Of a stretch of DNA of 64,000 nucleotides, positions 34,109-43,740 are shown piece by piece. The notes below the pieces were generated by a model. It did not search any database. It saw only the letters and a program-made list of their open reading frames with translations, and was not told where the DNA came from. The translations under genes were made by a program, and so were the position numbers. How positions within the stretch are numbered: position 1 is the first letter of the stretch; each line of letters opens with the position of its first letter. Source of the stretch: an uncultured Clostridia bacterium (lineage in GTDB: Bacteria > Bacillota > Clostridia > Oscillospirales > Oscillospiraceae); NCBI GenBank assembly GCA_947644595.1, contig CANSAE010000002.1, forward strand, positions 124,001 to 188,000, read 5' to 3'.

Positions 34109-35668
34109 ATGAGTCAGCGTAAGCGGTTTAACAACAATACCGGAATGGGGCAAGTGATTGACGCGTCAATTGCGGCATGTCCGGAACGAGAAGCCATCGT
34201 GTTTCATGATTGGCGCATCACATACGGTCAATTGGGCAGCTTAGTGTATCAAACAGCACATAAGCTGCGCGATTGGGGGTTGCGGCGGGGAGAGACTGCC
34301 GCTATTATCACCAGAAACTGTCCGGAATTTCTGATTTTGGAATTTGCCATGTACAAAATTGGTGTAATTCCCGTGAAAATCAATTGGCGGCTTCTTCCGG
34401 CGGAAATGTCTCATATGCTGGAGAAGAATCATGCGTCGTTTGCATTTTTCCGGGCGGAACGGCCCGAATGGGGGGCGCGGTTTCATGAACTGTGCGCCAA
34501 TAAAACAACTGTGTTTGAACTAACAGGCAGCGGTCCGGAAGGCTCCCTTTTGAAGGCGATTCAGGATGCGCCCGATACGCCTGTAAATCAGACTTTTTCT
34601 GATAATGAGCCGGCATGTCACGTCCATACCAGCGGAACTACTGGTCATGCAAAATGTGCGGTGTATACCCATGGCGCCATGCTGGATGAAATAGAGAGTG
34701 TGGTAGATTTATATGGATACGAGGATGGGCAGCGGTGCCAATTTATTGCGCAGTTGTTCCATTCCGGCGGTATTGGTGCGTTGCTGTGTTTATGTACCAG
34801 GGGAACACTGATTTTAATGGAAGCATTTTCAGCAGAACTCTATATGGAGAGCTTGATTCGTGAGCAGGTCACGGCAATCAGCGTGGTACCCACTGTATTG
34901 AAATGGATTTTAGATGAAATGGATGTTCATCATTACGATTTACATACGCTGAAGGTAATTCGCTATTCCACATGTCCGATTCCTCCGGCACTGCTGCAAA
35001 GAGCGATGGAAAAACTGGACTGTGCGTTCTATCAGTCTTATGGCATGACGGAAATGGGCAGCATTGTTACAACACTCCAGCCGGAGGATCATCTGAAAGC
35101 CGGAGGGGCATATCTGACAACAGTGGGACGTCCGATCCCAGGGGCACAGGTAGCGATTATGGATCCAGATGGTCGTCTCTGCGAGGCAAAAAAGGTGGGC
35201 GAGATCTGTGTGAAGGGGCCGGGGTGTATGAAAGAATATCTGGGGCAGCCTGATTTGACCCAATCCCGTTTTACTGCCGGCTGGTATCACACAGGTGATA
35301 TGGGATATCTTGACTGGGATGGCTATCTGACAATTTCCGGCCGTGCTGACGACTTAATTATCTCCGGCGGAGAAAATATCTATCCGGGAGAAATTGTTAA
35401 TGTGCTCATGCAGCTGAATGATGACATTTCCGAGGCTGCGGTTTACGGTGTGCCGGATGAAATTTGGGGAGAGCATGTAAAAGCCAGCATAGTTCTGGTT
35501 CCGGGGAGCAGGATGACCACGCAGGAGATATGGGCATATTGCAAAGCCAATATGCCTCACTATCGGGTCCCCAAGGAAATTGAGATTTTGGAGGAATTGC
35601 CAAAAAACCCGACGGGGAAGGTTTTGCTTGGGGAGCTGAAGCACCGAAGAGCTCCGAAAGGAGCATGA
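34109..35668 (+). CDS. Acyl-CoA ligase, ANL superfamily (copy 1)
   Basis: 519 residues. ATP/AMP motif 'TSGTTGHAK' (174-182), 'YQSYGMTEMG' (about 311-320), 'GWYHTGDMGYLDWDGYLTISGR' and the C-terminal catalytic Lys in 'PKNPTGKVL' (about 508). It converts a carboxylic acid, ATP and CoA to acyl-CoA via acyl-AMP. The acid pocket residues do not name a substrate. It resembles BaiB/CaiC-type ligases in size and plan. RBS GAGGTGA. Followed after 197 bases by NMO1. Paralogue at 40217. Confidence 0.92.
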   Translation: MSQRKRFNNNTGMGQVIDASIAACPEREAIVFHDWRITYGQLGSLVYQTAHKLRDWGLRRGETAAIITRNCPEFLILEFAMYKIGVIPVKINWRLLPAEMSHMLEKNHASFAFFRAERPEWGARFHELCANKTTVFELTGSGPEGSLLKAIQDAPDTPVNQTFSDNEPACHVHTSGTTGHAKCAVYTHGAMLDEIESVVDLYGYEDGQRCQFIAQLFHSGGIGALLCLCTRGTLILMEAFSAELYMESLIREQVTAISVVPTVLKWILDEMDVHHYDLHTLKVIRYSTCPIPPALLQRAMEKLDCAFYQSYGMTEMGSIVTTLQPEDHLKAGGAYLTTVGRPIPGAQVAIMDPDGRLCEAKKVGEICVKGPGCMKEYLGQPDLTQSRFTAGWYHTGDMGYLDWDGYLTISGRADDLIISGGENIYPGEIVNVLMQLNDDISEAAVYGVPDEIWGEHVKASIVLVPGSRMTTQEIWAYCKANMPHYRVPKEIEILEELPKNPTGKVLLGELKHRRAPKGA

Positions 35669-35865
35669 TTTTGGGAAGAATATGGGAAGCAGAAAAGAAA
35701 TATCTTTGTGCGAAGATTCCAAAACTCGTCCTTTTGTGCAGCGCGATATTCAGCGAGAATAATGTTGAAGGGAAATATGAAAATTTGTTATAAATAAAAC
35801 ATCAGATAAAACTGCAGTACAAAATGATGCGTAAAATATGTGTTGAAGTATAAGGAGGAAACAGA

Positions 35866-36861
35866 ATGAAAACAAAGTTAACTGAACTGCTGGGAATCAA
35901 GTATCCTATTGTACAAAGCGGTATGCAGTGGCTGGCAGTTCCGCAATTGGCATCTGCCGTATGTAATGCCGGTGGCATCGGTACGATCAATGTGACATGC
36001 TGGCCGACATTGGATGAATTTGCTGATGCACTGGATGAGATGAACAGCCTCACCAACAACAAGCCCTATATTGTTAACATTTCTTTGGCCCCGACACAGC
36101 GTCTGGATGCCGATGAGATTCGCAAGACCATCAAGCTCTGTGGGGAGAAGCATGTTGCGGCTATTGAAACCTCTGCGGAGGATCCCCGCGAGTTCATTCC
36201 CGATATTAAGGCTGCAGGTATGCGGCATTTCCATAAATGCCCGAACTATAAGGTTTCTTTGAGCATGGAAAAGAAAGGGCTGGATGGTGTCATCATTGCC
36301 GGATATGAAGTGGGGGGACATCCCTCTGCGGATGGCGTAGGCACATTTGTCATTGCTCGCCGCTGTGCGAAGGATATGAAGATCCCTGTAATTGCTGCCG
36401 GTGGCATTGCCGACGGTCAGGGTTTGGCGGCGGCGCTGGCGCTGGGCGCGTCCGGCGTTGCACTGGGCACTCGGATGGTCAATACTGTGGAATGCCCCAT
36501 TCATCCCAACTATCAGCAGTGGGTGATCGACCATGGTGAAAAGGATACTGTTCTGGTGCAAAAGACCATTGGCAGCATGATGCGTGTGTCGAAAAATAAT
36601 GCCGCGCTGCTGGCCAACGAAATTGAGGAGCGGGGCATTATGACCGGCGCAACGGCTGATAAGATCTTAAAGGAACAGATGCCGGTCATCACCGGGCAGA
36701 AAACCCGGCTGGGGTTCTTGAACGGGAATGTTGACAGTGCGATCTTCTGTGCCGGTATGGGCATGGGCTTGGTCAACGATGTTGTTTCTGTAAAAGCGCT
36801 GTTGGATCGGATGGTCAAGGAAGCGGAAGAAACCATCGATGCTTTGAAAGCAGCTTTTTAA
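35866..36861 (+). CDS. Nitronate monooxygenase / FabK-like flavoprotein 1
   Basis: 331 residues, FMN TIM barrel of the NMO/FabK group: 'IKYPIVQSGMQWLAVPQLASAVCNAGGIGTI' at the N-terminus, 'GVIIAGYEVGGHPS' (about 141-154, the His-containing active-site loop), 'IPVIAAGGIADGQGLAAALALGASGVALGTRM' for the phosphate site. The family includes nitroalkane oxidases and the enoyl-ACP reductase FabK. In an anaerobe beside an acyl-CoA ligase, an enoyl-thioester reductase or isomerase role is more plausible than nitronate oxidation. That is inference. RBS AAGGAGGA. Confidence 0.87.
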   Translation: MKTKLTELLGIKYPIVQSGMQWLAVPQLASAVCNAGGIGTINVTCWPTLDEFADALDEMNSLTNNKPYIVNISLAPTQRLDADEIRKTIKLCGEKHVAAIETSAEDPREFIPDIKAAGMRHFHKCPNYKVSLSMEKKGLDGVIIAGYEVGGHPSADGVGTFVIARRCAKDMKIPVIAAGGIADGQGLAAALALGASGVALGTRMVNTVECPIHPNYQQWVIDHGEKDTVLVQKTIGSMMRVSKNNAALLANEIEERGIMTGATADKILKEQMPVITGQKTRLGFLNGNVDSAIFCAGMGMGLVNDVVSVKALLDRMVKEAEETIDALKAAF

Positions 36862-36929
36862 TATCTCTCCAAACATCTCCATAATAAATACTCTCCTAAA
36901 TCCATAGCAATACTCTCCAAAACTTCCTT

Positions 36930-36970
36930 AGAACGAACGGCACACGTAAGTGTGTCGTTTGTTCTGCTTT
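36930..36970 (+). terminator. Terminator after NMO1, preceded by a CTCTCC-repeat 3' UTR
   Basis: Hairpin AGAACGAACG...CACAC / GTGTG...CGTTTGTTCT around GTAA (36930-36965). Before it, 36862-36929 holds four TCTCC elements. The same kind of tail precedes the terminators near 54978 and 58728. Confidence 0.7.
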
Positions 36971-36981
36971 GGAGGAAAATA

Positions 36982-37012
36982 CTATGCCCTCCGGATATTC
37001 CGGAGGGCATAG
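36982..37012 (-). terminator. Hairpin after NMO2
   Basis: Perfect 14-bp stem CTATGCCCTCCGGA / TCCGGAGGGCATAG around TAT, 13 bases beyond the - strand NMO2 stop, with T-rich sequence beyond on that strand. Confidence 0.7.
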
Positions 37013-37024
37013 ATATAATACTGG

Positions 37025-38005
37025 TTATGTATCAAATTTACCCAAAGTGGAGAGGCATTCTGCCATCATAGAGTCGATGATATGTTTGCAGGAGGGGACA
37101 TCGTCAATCAGACCGACGGTCTCACCTACACAGATGGTGCCGGTACCCTCCACATCGCCGTTTTCAAAGAACATCTTACAGGCGGTGACACCTGCCATGT
37201 CCTCACGGACATCTTCAAACACACAGTGTTCCTGCTCTTTGGCGTAAACGCGTTCGGCTACTTTGCTGCGGTACATCCGCGTAGTGTTGGTGAAGGACCG
37301 GAGCAAGAGAATGGTATCCATCTCTGTGGCATTTTTTGCCAGGTATTCTTTTACGCTGCTCATTACAGGGCATTCCTCAGACAGCAGGAAGCGGGTACCC
37401 AGATATACGGCGCCAGCGCCCAGCATCAGTGCTGCCGCCATCTGGCGGCCGGTACCGATACCGCCTGCGGCAATCACGGGAATATCCAATGCCTGAATGC
37501 AGGCAGGGGTAAGTACCATGGTGGTGATATCATTTTCTCCGGGATGTCCGGCGCATTCGCAGCCATCGGCAACCACCATATCAGCACCGATGGATTGCGC
37601 CTTTAATGCATGCTTTACCGTAGTGCACTTGTGGATGAGGATCATGCCTGCATCTTTAATGGCGGCAACCATATCCTCCTGGGGCGGCCGCCCTGCGGTT
37701 TCCATGACCTTTACCCCTTCTTCTTTGCATATCTGAATATACCCGTTATAATCAGGTACTACCAGTGAGGGCATCAGCGTTAGATTGACAGCAAAAGGTT
37801 TGCTGGTCAATTCTTTTACTTTTTGAATCTCGCTGCGCAGGTCCTCTTTGTTCTGAAATGTGGAAGAAGAAATAATGCCAAGGCCGCCGGCCTCAGAGAC
37901 TGCCGCAACCAGGGGCGCCCGGGCGATCCATTGCATACAGCCCTGAATGATGGGATATTCAATCCCCAGTAATTCAGTTACCTTTGTTTTGATTTGCTTC
38001 TTCAT
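37025..38005 (-). CDS. Nitronate monooxygenase / FabK-like flavoprotein 2
   Basis: 326 residues; the same barrel as NMO1 ('IEYPIIQGCMQWIARAPLVAAVSEAGGLGII', 'MVVADGCECAGHPGEND', 'IPVIAAGGIGTGRQMAAALMLGAGAVYLGTRFL'). The His-bearing loop CAGHPG matches NMO1's VGGHPS. It is convergent with NMO1 and lies downstream of the PucR2 region. The start 38005 has GGGAGGAA; longer readings lack a site. As for NMO1, an enoyl-thioester redox role is inferred from context. Confidence 0.87.
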   Translation of the reverse strand: MKKQIKTKVTELLGIEYPIIQGCMQWIARAPLVAAVSEAGGLGIISSSTFQNKEDLRSEIQKVKELTSKPFAVNLTLMPSLVVPDYNGYIQICKEEGVKVMETAGRPPQEDMVAAIKDAGMILIHKCTTVKHALKAQSIGADMVVADGCECAGHPGENDITTMVLTPACIQALDIPVIAAGGIGTGRQMAAALMLGAGAVYLGTRFLLSEECPVMSSVKEYLAKNATEMDTILLLRSFTNTTRMYRSKVAERVYAKEQEHCVFEDVREDMAGVTACKMFFENGDVEGTGTICVGETVGLIDDVPSCKHIIDSMMAECLSTLGKFDT

Positions 38006-38161
38006 ACGGTTCCTCCCATATTCTAAAAATTTTGTCGGATAAGCGACGACTATACCAATAGAATAGCGGGAAATTCGTGTTTGGGTCAACATAGATAGTT
38101 CCAAAAAAGATATAACGGGAAAAGAGCGAAGTTGTATAGTTTATCTGCAATTTTTGCAGAG

Positions 38162-39781
38162 CTAATCCATAGTCGGTGCTGGAAGCATATAGCCTAAATG
38201 GTCTTTGTCTGATTCGCTGGTGATGAACTCCAATTTTCCGGCCATTTCCAAAATCTTAAATGAGACCATCAGCCACAGGCGTACATCAGGATCGTCTAAA
38301 TTCAGTTTTAGGGCATCCTGAATTTTTTGCAGGCGATAGATGACACTGTTGCGGTGCATATGTACGATGTTGGCAGTAGAAGAAATGTTGCGTTCCGAAC
38401 GGATATAGTGGTAAAGGATGGCGAGATTGTTGTTGCCGGTTTTATCTGTGAGGTTATTGAGGTAAGGGACACATGCGGACGTTAAGGGCATCGTTTTTCC
38501 GTATTGCCAGAGCATATCGTATATGGCATATTTCCCGTAGTGCAAAACCAATTTTTCCGGTGCAAACTTTGATCCGATATCCAAGGCATTCTTTGCTTGA
38601 CGATAAGCGACTTTCAGCTTGGCAATATCTTGGAACAACAAGCTGATGCCGATATGGCCCTGATTGTTTTTGATGATATCTATCATCTCTCGCCAGTTAT
38701 CCTGAAAGGTGAGCAACTCGGAAACACTGTAATTGTGCCAGTCGTGGAACAGAATTACAATGGAACTGTTATATTGAAATACACCATAATTTTTAACATT
38801 ACACCAGACGCGAAGTTGAATTGCTAAATGTGTGGCCCGCGTATAAGCGTCATCATCAAAACTGATGTATCCCAAACGGAAGTCTCCATATTGCGGGATC
38901 CACAGCTCACGACAACGATCGTGGATGTATTCACTACTTACATCATCGGCGGCATGAATCAGGTCATCCAACATTTTTTGCCGTTTGGGCATGCTTCGGT
39001 CATAAAATTCATTTAGCTGGAAAAAAGTATCAATTTGTTCTGTGAGGCATTCAAACAGCCTCAAATCAATGGCTGTGGGCTCTCCTTCCAGAAAGTAACA
39101 TCCTACAAAGGAATAGAACACGTTGTTGGTATAATAGGATTTCAGAATAACAGTGTTTCCGCATACGTTCGGCGGGATGGAAATGGCGGGTTTTAAATAT
39201 TTCCCAGGATCAGTGAAATAGCCCTGTTTTGCCATCATCTGCAGAGAATCCTTGTCATAGTAGCCCTGAGAAAGTAATTTATCCAGATAGCTGTTCTGCG
39301 GCGCAGCCTGATGGGAGGAGGCGATGATATTGTAAGCTGAATCAGCGACCAAAATCAGACAATTTGGAAACATCTCTCTGGCAAGTGCCATCAGGACATC
39401 ATAATTATTGTGGTTGTGCGCGGCTAATTGCAGGCGGTATTCATAATCGTTCATGAGCTGAAAGAGTTCAACCAGATGATTGATGATATCATTAATGGAA
39501 TATTCGTCCGAAAATGTGATTGCGTTCAGAAACTGACTGTATTGCTCCAGACAGCTTACTTTTGCGGAAAAAACAAAAAAATGGTTTTTAAAATTCTTTT
39601 TAGACATTTTTCGCAAAGTTCGCGCATCACTGATGTATAAGACATCATCCCGCAATTCGTCTGCATGGCTGAGAGAAAGCATTTGAACTTTGGAGAAAAA
39701 AAATTCCCGCTCCTGTGCCAACATCATAGTCCCGCCAAATTGCTGTAAACTGTCGGCAATCAGATTTGCAGATAGCGTCAT
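38162..39781 (-). CDS. PucR-type transcriptional regulator 2
   Basis: 539 residues. The N-terminal ~250 residues parallel PucR1 ('FPNCLILVADSAYNIIASS', 'FVGCYFLEGEPTAIDLRLFECLTEQID'). A central GGDEF-like region follows (about 270-420), then the PucR helix-turn-helix (about 465-520, 'YIRSERNISSTANIVHMHRNSVIYRLQKIQDALKL'). It is the full-length form against which PucR1 looks deleted. Divergent from ligase 2, which it probably controls. Start 39781 has GGGAGG. Confidence 0.88.
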   Translation of the reverse strand: MTLSANLIADSLQQFGGTMMLAQEREFFFSKVQMLSLSHADELRDDVLYISDARTLRKMSKKNFKNHFFVFSAKVSCLEQYSQFLNAITFSDEYSINDIINHLVELFQLMNDYEYRLQLAAHNHNNYDVLMALAREMFPNCLILVADSAYNIIASSHQAAPQNSYLDKLLSQGYYDKDSLQMMAKQGYFTDPGKYLKPAISIPPNVCGNTVILKSYYTNNVFYSFVGCYFLEGEPTAIDLRLFECLTEQIDTFFQLNEFYDRSMPKRQKMLDDLIHAADDVSSEYIHDRCRELWIPQYGDFRLGYISFDDDAYTRATHLAIQLRVWCNVKNYGVFQYNSSIVILFHDWHNYSVSELLTFQDNWREMIDIIKNNQGHIGISLLFQDIAKLKVAYRQAKNALDIGSKFAPEKLVLHYGKYAIYDMLWQYGKTMPLTSACVPYLNNLTDKTGNNNLAILYHYIRSERNISSTANIVHMHRNSVIYRLQKIQDALKLNLDDPDVRLWLMVSFKILEMAGKLEFITSESDKDHLGYMLPAPTMD

Positions 39782-40216
39782 ATTGTACGCCTCCCTTCGT
39801 TCTTTCCAATAAATTTGTATCGTTTTCCTCATCATTTTTGGCGTTATACTTTTTTGGTGTTGAGAAGCAAGAATTTGTTATTTTACCAAAAAATAGGCGC
39901 AAAAAACATAGGAAATTGTTACTTTTTTCGCTTTTTCTCCATAATACAATACTTTTCTCTTTTTTCTTACAGCAAACAATACGAATTTTTGGAGAAGAGA
40001 ACAATTTAATTTTGTGCGCAGTGCCCATATATTTTTTGAAATGCTCCGTTTTTTGTTGATAAAAGTCACAAAAAATCTGTGAAAAGAATCAAGTGACTTT
40101 GTCAGTTTCGATGTAGACCGAAAAAAATGTAAAACTTATAATGAAAATATAAGTTAAATAATTAGCAATTACATTGTGATCTTCGGAAAACTGAGATACA
40201 AAAAGGAGTGTGTCAG
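39782..40216. promoter_or_regulatory. Long AT-rich divergent control region, PucR2 / ligase 2
   Basis: 435 bases with no gene and strikingly AT-rich, with T-runs. Near its right end AACTTATA / TATAAGTT (about 40133-40155) forms an 8-bp inverted repeat that includes a TATAAT box (40138-40143) for the ligase gene; no clear -35 is present. It is presumably the target of PucR2. Confidence 0.45.
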
Positions 40217-41764
40217 ATGATGAAAGAGCAACGGTTTCAAAAAAATACAGGTGTTGGACAGATTCTTGATGAGTCCTTTACTCGCTGCCCGGAAAGAGAA
40301 GCCATTATTTTTGGCGAATGGCGAATTACATACAGGGAGTTGGAATCGTTGATTTATCGGACTGCTCGGTATCTGCGGGGATTGGGCGTGAAAAAAGGGG
40401 ATTGTGTAGCCATCATTTCCCGGAATTGCCCGGAATTCATCATTGCCGATTTAGCGATTATGAAGCTGGGCGCGATTTCTGTGAAATTCAATTGGCGTTT
40501 GTCTCCGGATGAAATGGTATATTTACTGGATCTCAATGATGTTGTATGTGCGTTTTATAAGGCAGAAAAACCAGAGTGGGGAGAAGAATTGATCTCTCAC
40601 TATGGGGACAAGCTTCCTTTTATTTCTTTAGACGATGTAGAAGGAAGATCCTGTTTGTATACGCTGCTGGCAGATCAGCCGGATTTGCCGATTGAAGTGG
40701 AAGTGGCCCCGGATGATGTTGCCATTCATATGCATACCAGCGGAACGACAGGACGGCCGAAATGCGTCGTGTATTCCGTTCGGGGATACTTGGCGGAAAT
40801 GGAGAGCATGCTGTCCTGCTTGGAATTCCCGGATGGGCAGATCTATCAATTCGTTTCTCAGCTTTTCCATTCTGCCAGTATCGGAGCCTATCTGGTATTG
40901 GCAACTGGAGGGAAATTGGTGCTCATGTCTCAATTCACTGTGGAAGAATATGTAGAGAGCCTGGTGCGGGAAAAGGTCAATGCAATTGGAGTGATCCCGA
41001 TGGTGCTTCGGGGAATTTTGGATGAGGCCGAGGCAAAACAGTATCCGCTGGAAAACCTGCATGTGATCAATTATTCTACCTGTCCGATCTCTCCGGATTT
41101 GCTTGACCGGGCTATGCAGATGCTTGATTGCCGGTTTTACCAGTCTTATGGAATGACGGAAATGTCTAGTGTTGTCACAGCATTGCTGGCGGAGGATCAT
41201 TTTACTGACAACGGCAGTCATCTTCGGTCTGTAGGCCGACCGATTCCGGGGGCTGCAGTAAAGACTGTTCGGGATGATGGCTCCCTGTGCGATCCCGGAG
41301 AAATTGGTGAGATTCTTGTCCGAGGCAATGGGAAGATGATTGAGTATTATAAAAATCCGGAAGGAACGCAACAAGTGTTTGACCATGGCTGGTACCGTAC
41401 CAAGGACATGGGATATCTGGATGATAAAGGATATTTGTATATTTGTGGACGTAAGGATTCTCTAATCATTTCCGGGGGCGAAAATATTTATCCGGAAGAA
41501 GTTATCAATATCCTCTTGAAAATGCCGGAAATCACAGAGGCCGCAGTGTACGGAGTGCCGGACGAAAAATGGGGAGAGCGGGTCAAGGCAAGTGTGGTGC
41601 TTGCGCCCGGCGCAAAGGTAACGGCGGAAGAGATCGACACATTTTGCCGGCAATACAGTGCTTCTTACCGGCTGCCGAAAGAGATTGAATTCTTATCGGA
41701 GCTGCCGAAAAATACCACAGGCAAAGTTTTGATTGACCAGCTGAAGTATCGGGAACAGCAATAA
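40217..41764 (+). CDS. Acyl-CoA ligase, ANL superfamily (copy 2)
   Basis: 515 residues. 'HTSGTTGRPKCVVY' (AMP motif, about 174-186), 'YQSYGMTEMSS', 'GWYRTKDMGYLDDKGYLYICGR' and the catalytic Lys in 'PKNTTGKVL' are intact. It parallels ligase 1 across its length, including the unusual 'INYSTCPISPDLL' before the adenine motif. It activates an acid as its CoA ester. ATG 40217 is chosen because AAAAGGAG ends 8 bases before it; a GTG at 40208 overlaps that site. Ends in a bidirectional terminator shared with the CoA-transferase relic. Confidence 0.92.
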   Translation: MMKEQRFQKNTGVGQILDESFTRCPEREAIIFGEWRITYRELESLIYRTARYLRGLGVKKGDCVAIISRNCPEFIIADLAIMKLGAISVKFNWRLSPDEMVYLLDLNDVVCAFYKAEKPEWGEELISHYGDKLPFISLDDVEGRSCLYTLLADQPDLPIEVEVAPDDVAIHMHTSGTTGRPKCVVYSVRGYLAEMESMLSCLEFPDGQIYQFVSQLFHSASIGAYLVLATGGKLVLMSQFTVEEYVESLVREKVNAIGVIPMVLRGILDEAEAKQYPLENLHVINYSTCPISPDLLDRAMQMLDCRFYQSYGMTEMSSVVTALLAEDHFTDNGSHLRSVGRPIPGAAVKTVRDDGSLCDPGEIGEILVRGNGKMIEYYKNPEGTQQVFDHGWYRTKDMGYLDDKGYLYICGRKDSLIISGGENIYPEEVINILLKMPEITEAAVYGVPDEKWGERVKASVVLAPGAKVTAEEIDTFCRQYSASYRLPKEIEFLSELPKNTTGKVLIDQLKYREQQ

Positions 41765-42409
41765 TACATACTGCGAAAGACCGGAGGGCGGCATATCTTG
41801 TGCCGCCCTCCGGTCTTTGAGGTAGATTTGGCTCTGTTCGCCCAATTCCGGCGCCCGTCTAAGAACCGTTTCTGCTTTGGAAAATTCCGCTGTTCCGAAG
41901 ATACCGGGACAGCTTTCCGCCACACCGTGCATACTGCGCGGAAGGGGGAAGTCCCGAATCCATCCGCAGATATTAGCGTGAGGGTCGTTTAAAATATCTT
42001 CCACTGTGTAGGCTTTGATATTGGGAACGCCGAATTCGTCCAGCCGTACAGCGGCCTGATCAATGTTTTCCATAGAATTCAGCCAATGGTCAATCAAGCT
42101 GATAACCTCATCTTGATGCACACAGCGTTGATCGTTGGTCTGAAATCGTGGATCCTGTATCAGATCGGGACGTTCCATGGCTCTGCATAGTTTTTTCCAT
42201 ACGGATACATTGATAGCTGCGATGATAATGGCACTGTTCTGAGGGCTGCGGAAAATGCCATAAGGATACAGGTGCATATCGTCTTCCCAAACGGGTTTTT
42301 CCACATGGATCACAGTCGCGCCGTGATCCGCCAACATGACGGCACAGCTTGGTCCAGCGATGTTGTTGGTAATATCGATTACGGTCACTCCGGCCAGCAT
42401 TTTTTCAAG
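41693..42409 (-). pseudogene. CaiB/BaiF CoA-transferase with internal deletion (relic)
   Basis: From TTG 42409 (GGGGGA upstream) the protein starts like a class III CoA-transferase ('MLAGVTVIDITNNIAGPSCAVMLADHGATVIHVEKP'). After ~45 residues it jumps to the C-terminal part ('YPYGIFRSPQNSAIIIAAIN', 'DPRFQTNDQRCVHQDEVISLI', 'DEFGVPNIKAYTVEDILNDPH'). About 150-200 residues, including the catalytic Asp region, are missing, in frame. Homology ends near 41810, after which the frame runs through the terminator hairpin and into the 3' end of ligase 2. Inactive as a transferase. It belongs to a more CaiB-like branch than copies 1-3. Confidence 0.75.
41776..41818. terminator. Bidirectional intrinsic terminator
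   Basis: Perfect 18-bp stem AAAGACCGGAGGGCGGCA / TGCCGCCCTCCGGTCTTT around a 7-base loop, just after ligase 2. Confidence 0.9.
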
Positions 42410-42620
42410 ATATGTCCCCCGTTCCTGTGGTTGGAACCTACATTGATTATCTATGTGGAATGTGGATAAAACAATGTTTATTCTGTATGAAATCCCCATA
42501 AAAAACGAGACAACTTTCGTATAGCGTGACCTGTCCTCTTGCTTTTGCGATTGTTATAATAAAAACACAGTAACCGATAAAATTGATATCGCAAGTTCGT
42601 ATTATGAAAGGAGAAAAAAC

Positions 42621-43733
42621 ATGATCAAAACAAGATTGACAGAGTTGGTTGGGATCAAATATCCCATTATTCAAGCGGGCATGGGGCCCTATCCTGTTAC
42701 GAGCCTATGTATCGCCGCGGCAAACGCCGGCTGCTTGGGGCTGTGCAGTACCTTTGCTACCACTTCCCGGGAAACGAATCCTATTGTTTTTGAGGACTTC
42801 TGCAATCAGGCGCATGCTGAGTATACCGATGACGACGTGACGATTTTCAAGAAAATGTTCACCCGTGTGTTTGAAGAGACCAAAGCGTCCGACGGCATCT
42901 TCGGTGCCAATGTGATGGTATCTGCGGAAGTGAAAGCCAACGCGGAGAAGGTCATGCAGGCCATTAAGGAACTGCGCGCCGCTGATCCGGAGATGAAGCG
43001 CCGCTTCAGAGTTCTGGTCACTACCGCCGGCGACCCCATGCCTTGGGCTGACTTCGTTAAGGAGCAGGGGATGATTTGGATGCATGTGTTCCCCGGTGTC
43101 CGTACTGCGGCTCGCTGCAAGAAGGCCGGTGTGAATGTCCTGATCGCTTCCGGCCACGAGGGCGGCATGCACACTGCATGGCAGCCTGTTCATTCCATGA
43201 CGTTGCTGCCTGATATCATCGAACAATTCTCCGATGAAAATACTCTGGTGTGTGGCACGGGCGGCTTCTGCGATGGCAAATCTATTGCCGCAGCTTTCGC
43301 CATGGGGGCTGATGGGGTACAGATGGGAACCCGCTTCCTGGCCACCGAAGAGAGTGACTTCTGTGATATGTGGAAGCAGATGGTCGTGGACTGCAAGGAC
43401 GGCGGCACGATCATTGCCCGCGGTTTCGTAGGCCCCGCGCGCTGGCTGCGTACTGACGTTTCTTTGGAGCACGCATATAACACAGCCAAGGACGCTCCGG
43501 GATTCTATGTGGGCGTTCCCGATGATTTCTCCACCATCCCCATGGACCTGCTCACCTTTGAGCGTCACGGCGTTGCCGCTACCTACAAGGGTGACGCGGA
43601 GCACGCGATGGCTGGCGCTGGCGAATGCGCGCAACGTATTCACGACCTGCCTAAGACCAAAGATATGGTAGAAAAAGTTATGGCTGATACCGAGGAGATC
43701 CTCCGTAGTGTTGCTGTCAAGTATCTTGCCTGA
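42621..43733 (+). CDS. Nitronate monooxygenase / FabK-like flavoprotein 3
   Basis: 370 residues, a longer member of the family. 'IKYPIIQAGMGPYPVTSLCIAAANAGCLGL' at the N-terminus, 'GVNVLIASGHEGGMHT' (about 172-187) as the active-site His loop, and 'GTGGFCDGKSIAAAFAMGADGVQMGTRFLATEE' for the phosphate site. An insertion of about 40 residues (45-100, 'NQAHAEYTDDDVTIFKKMF') sets it apart from NMO1 and NMO2. RBS AAAGGAG. Single gene ended by a strong terminator. Substrate unknown. Confidence 0.87.
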   Translation: MIKTRLTELVGIKYPIIQAGMGPYPVTSLCIAAANAGCLGLCSTFATTSRETNPIVFEDFCNQAHAEYTDDDVTIFKKMFTRVFEETKASDGIFGANVMVSAEVKANAEKVMQAIKELRAADPEMKRRFRVLVTTAGDPMPWADFVKEQGMIWMHVFPGVRTAARCKKAGVNVLIASGHEGGMHTAWQPVHSMTLLPDIIEQFSDENTLVCGTGGFCDGKSIAAAFAMGADGVQMGTRFLATEESDFCDMWKQMVVDCKDGGTIIARGFVGPARWLRTDVSLEHAYNTAKDAPGFYVGVPDDFSTIPMDLLTFERHGVAATYKGDAEHAMAGAGECAQRIHDLPKTKDMVEKVMADTEEILRSVAVKYLA

Positions 43734-43740
43734 AATCTAT

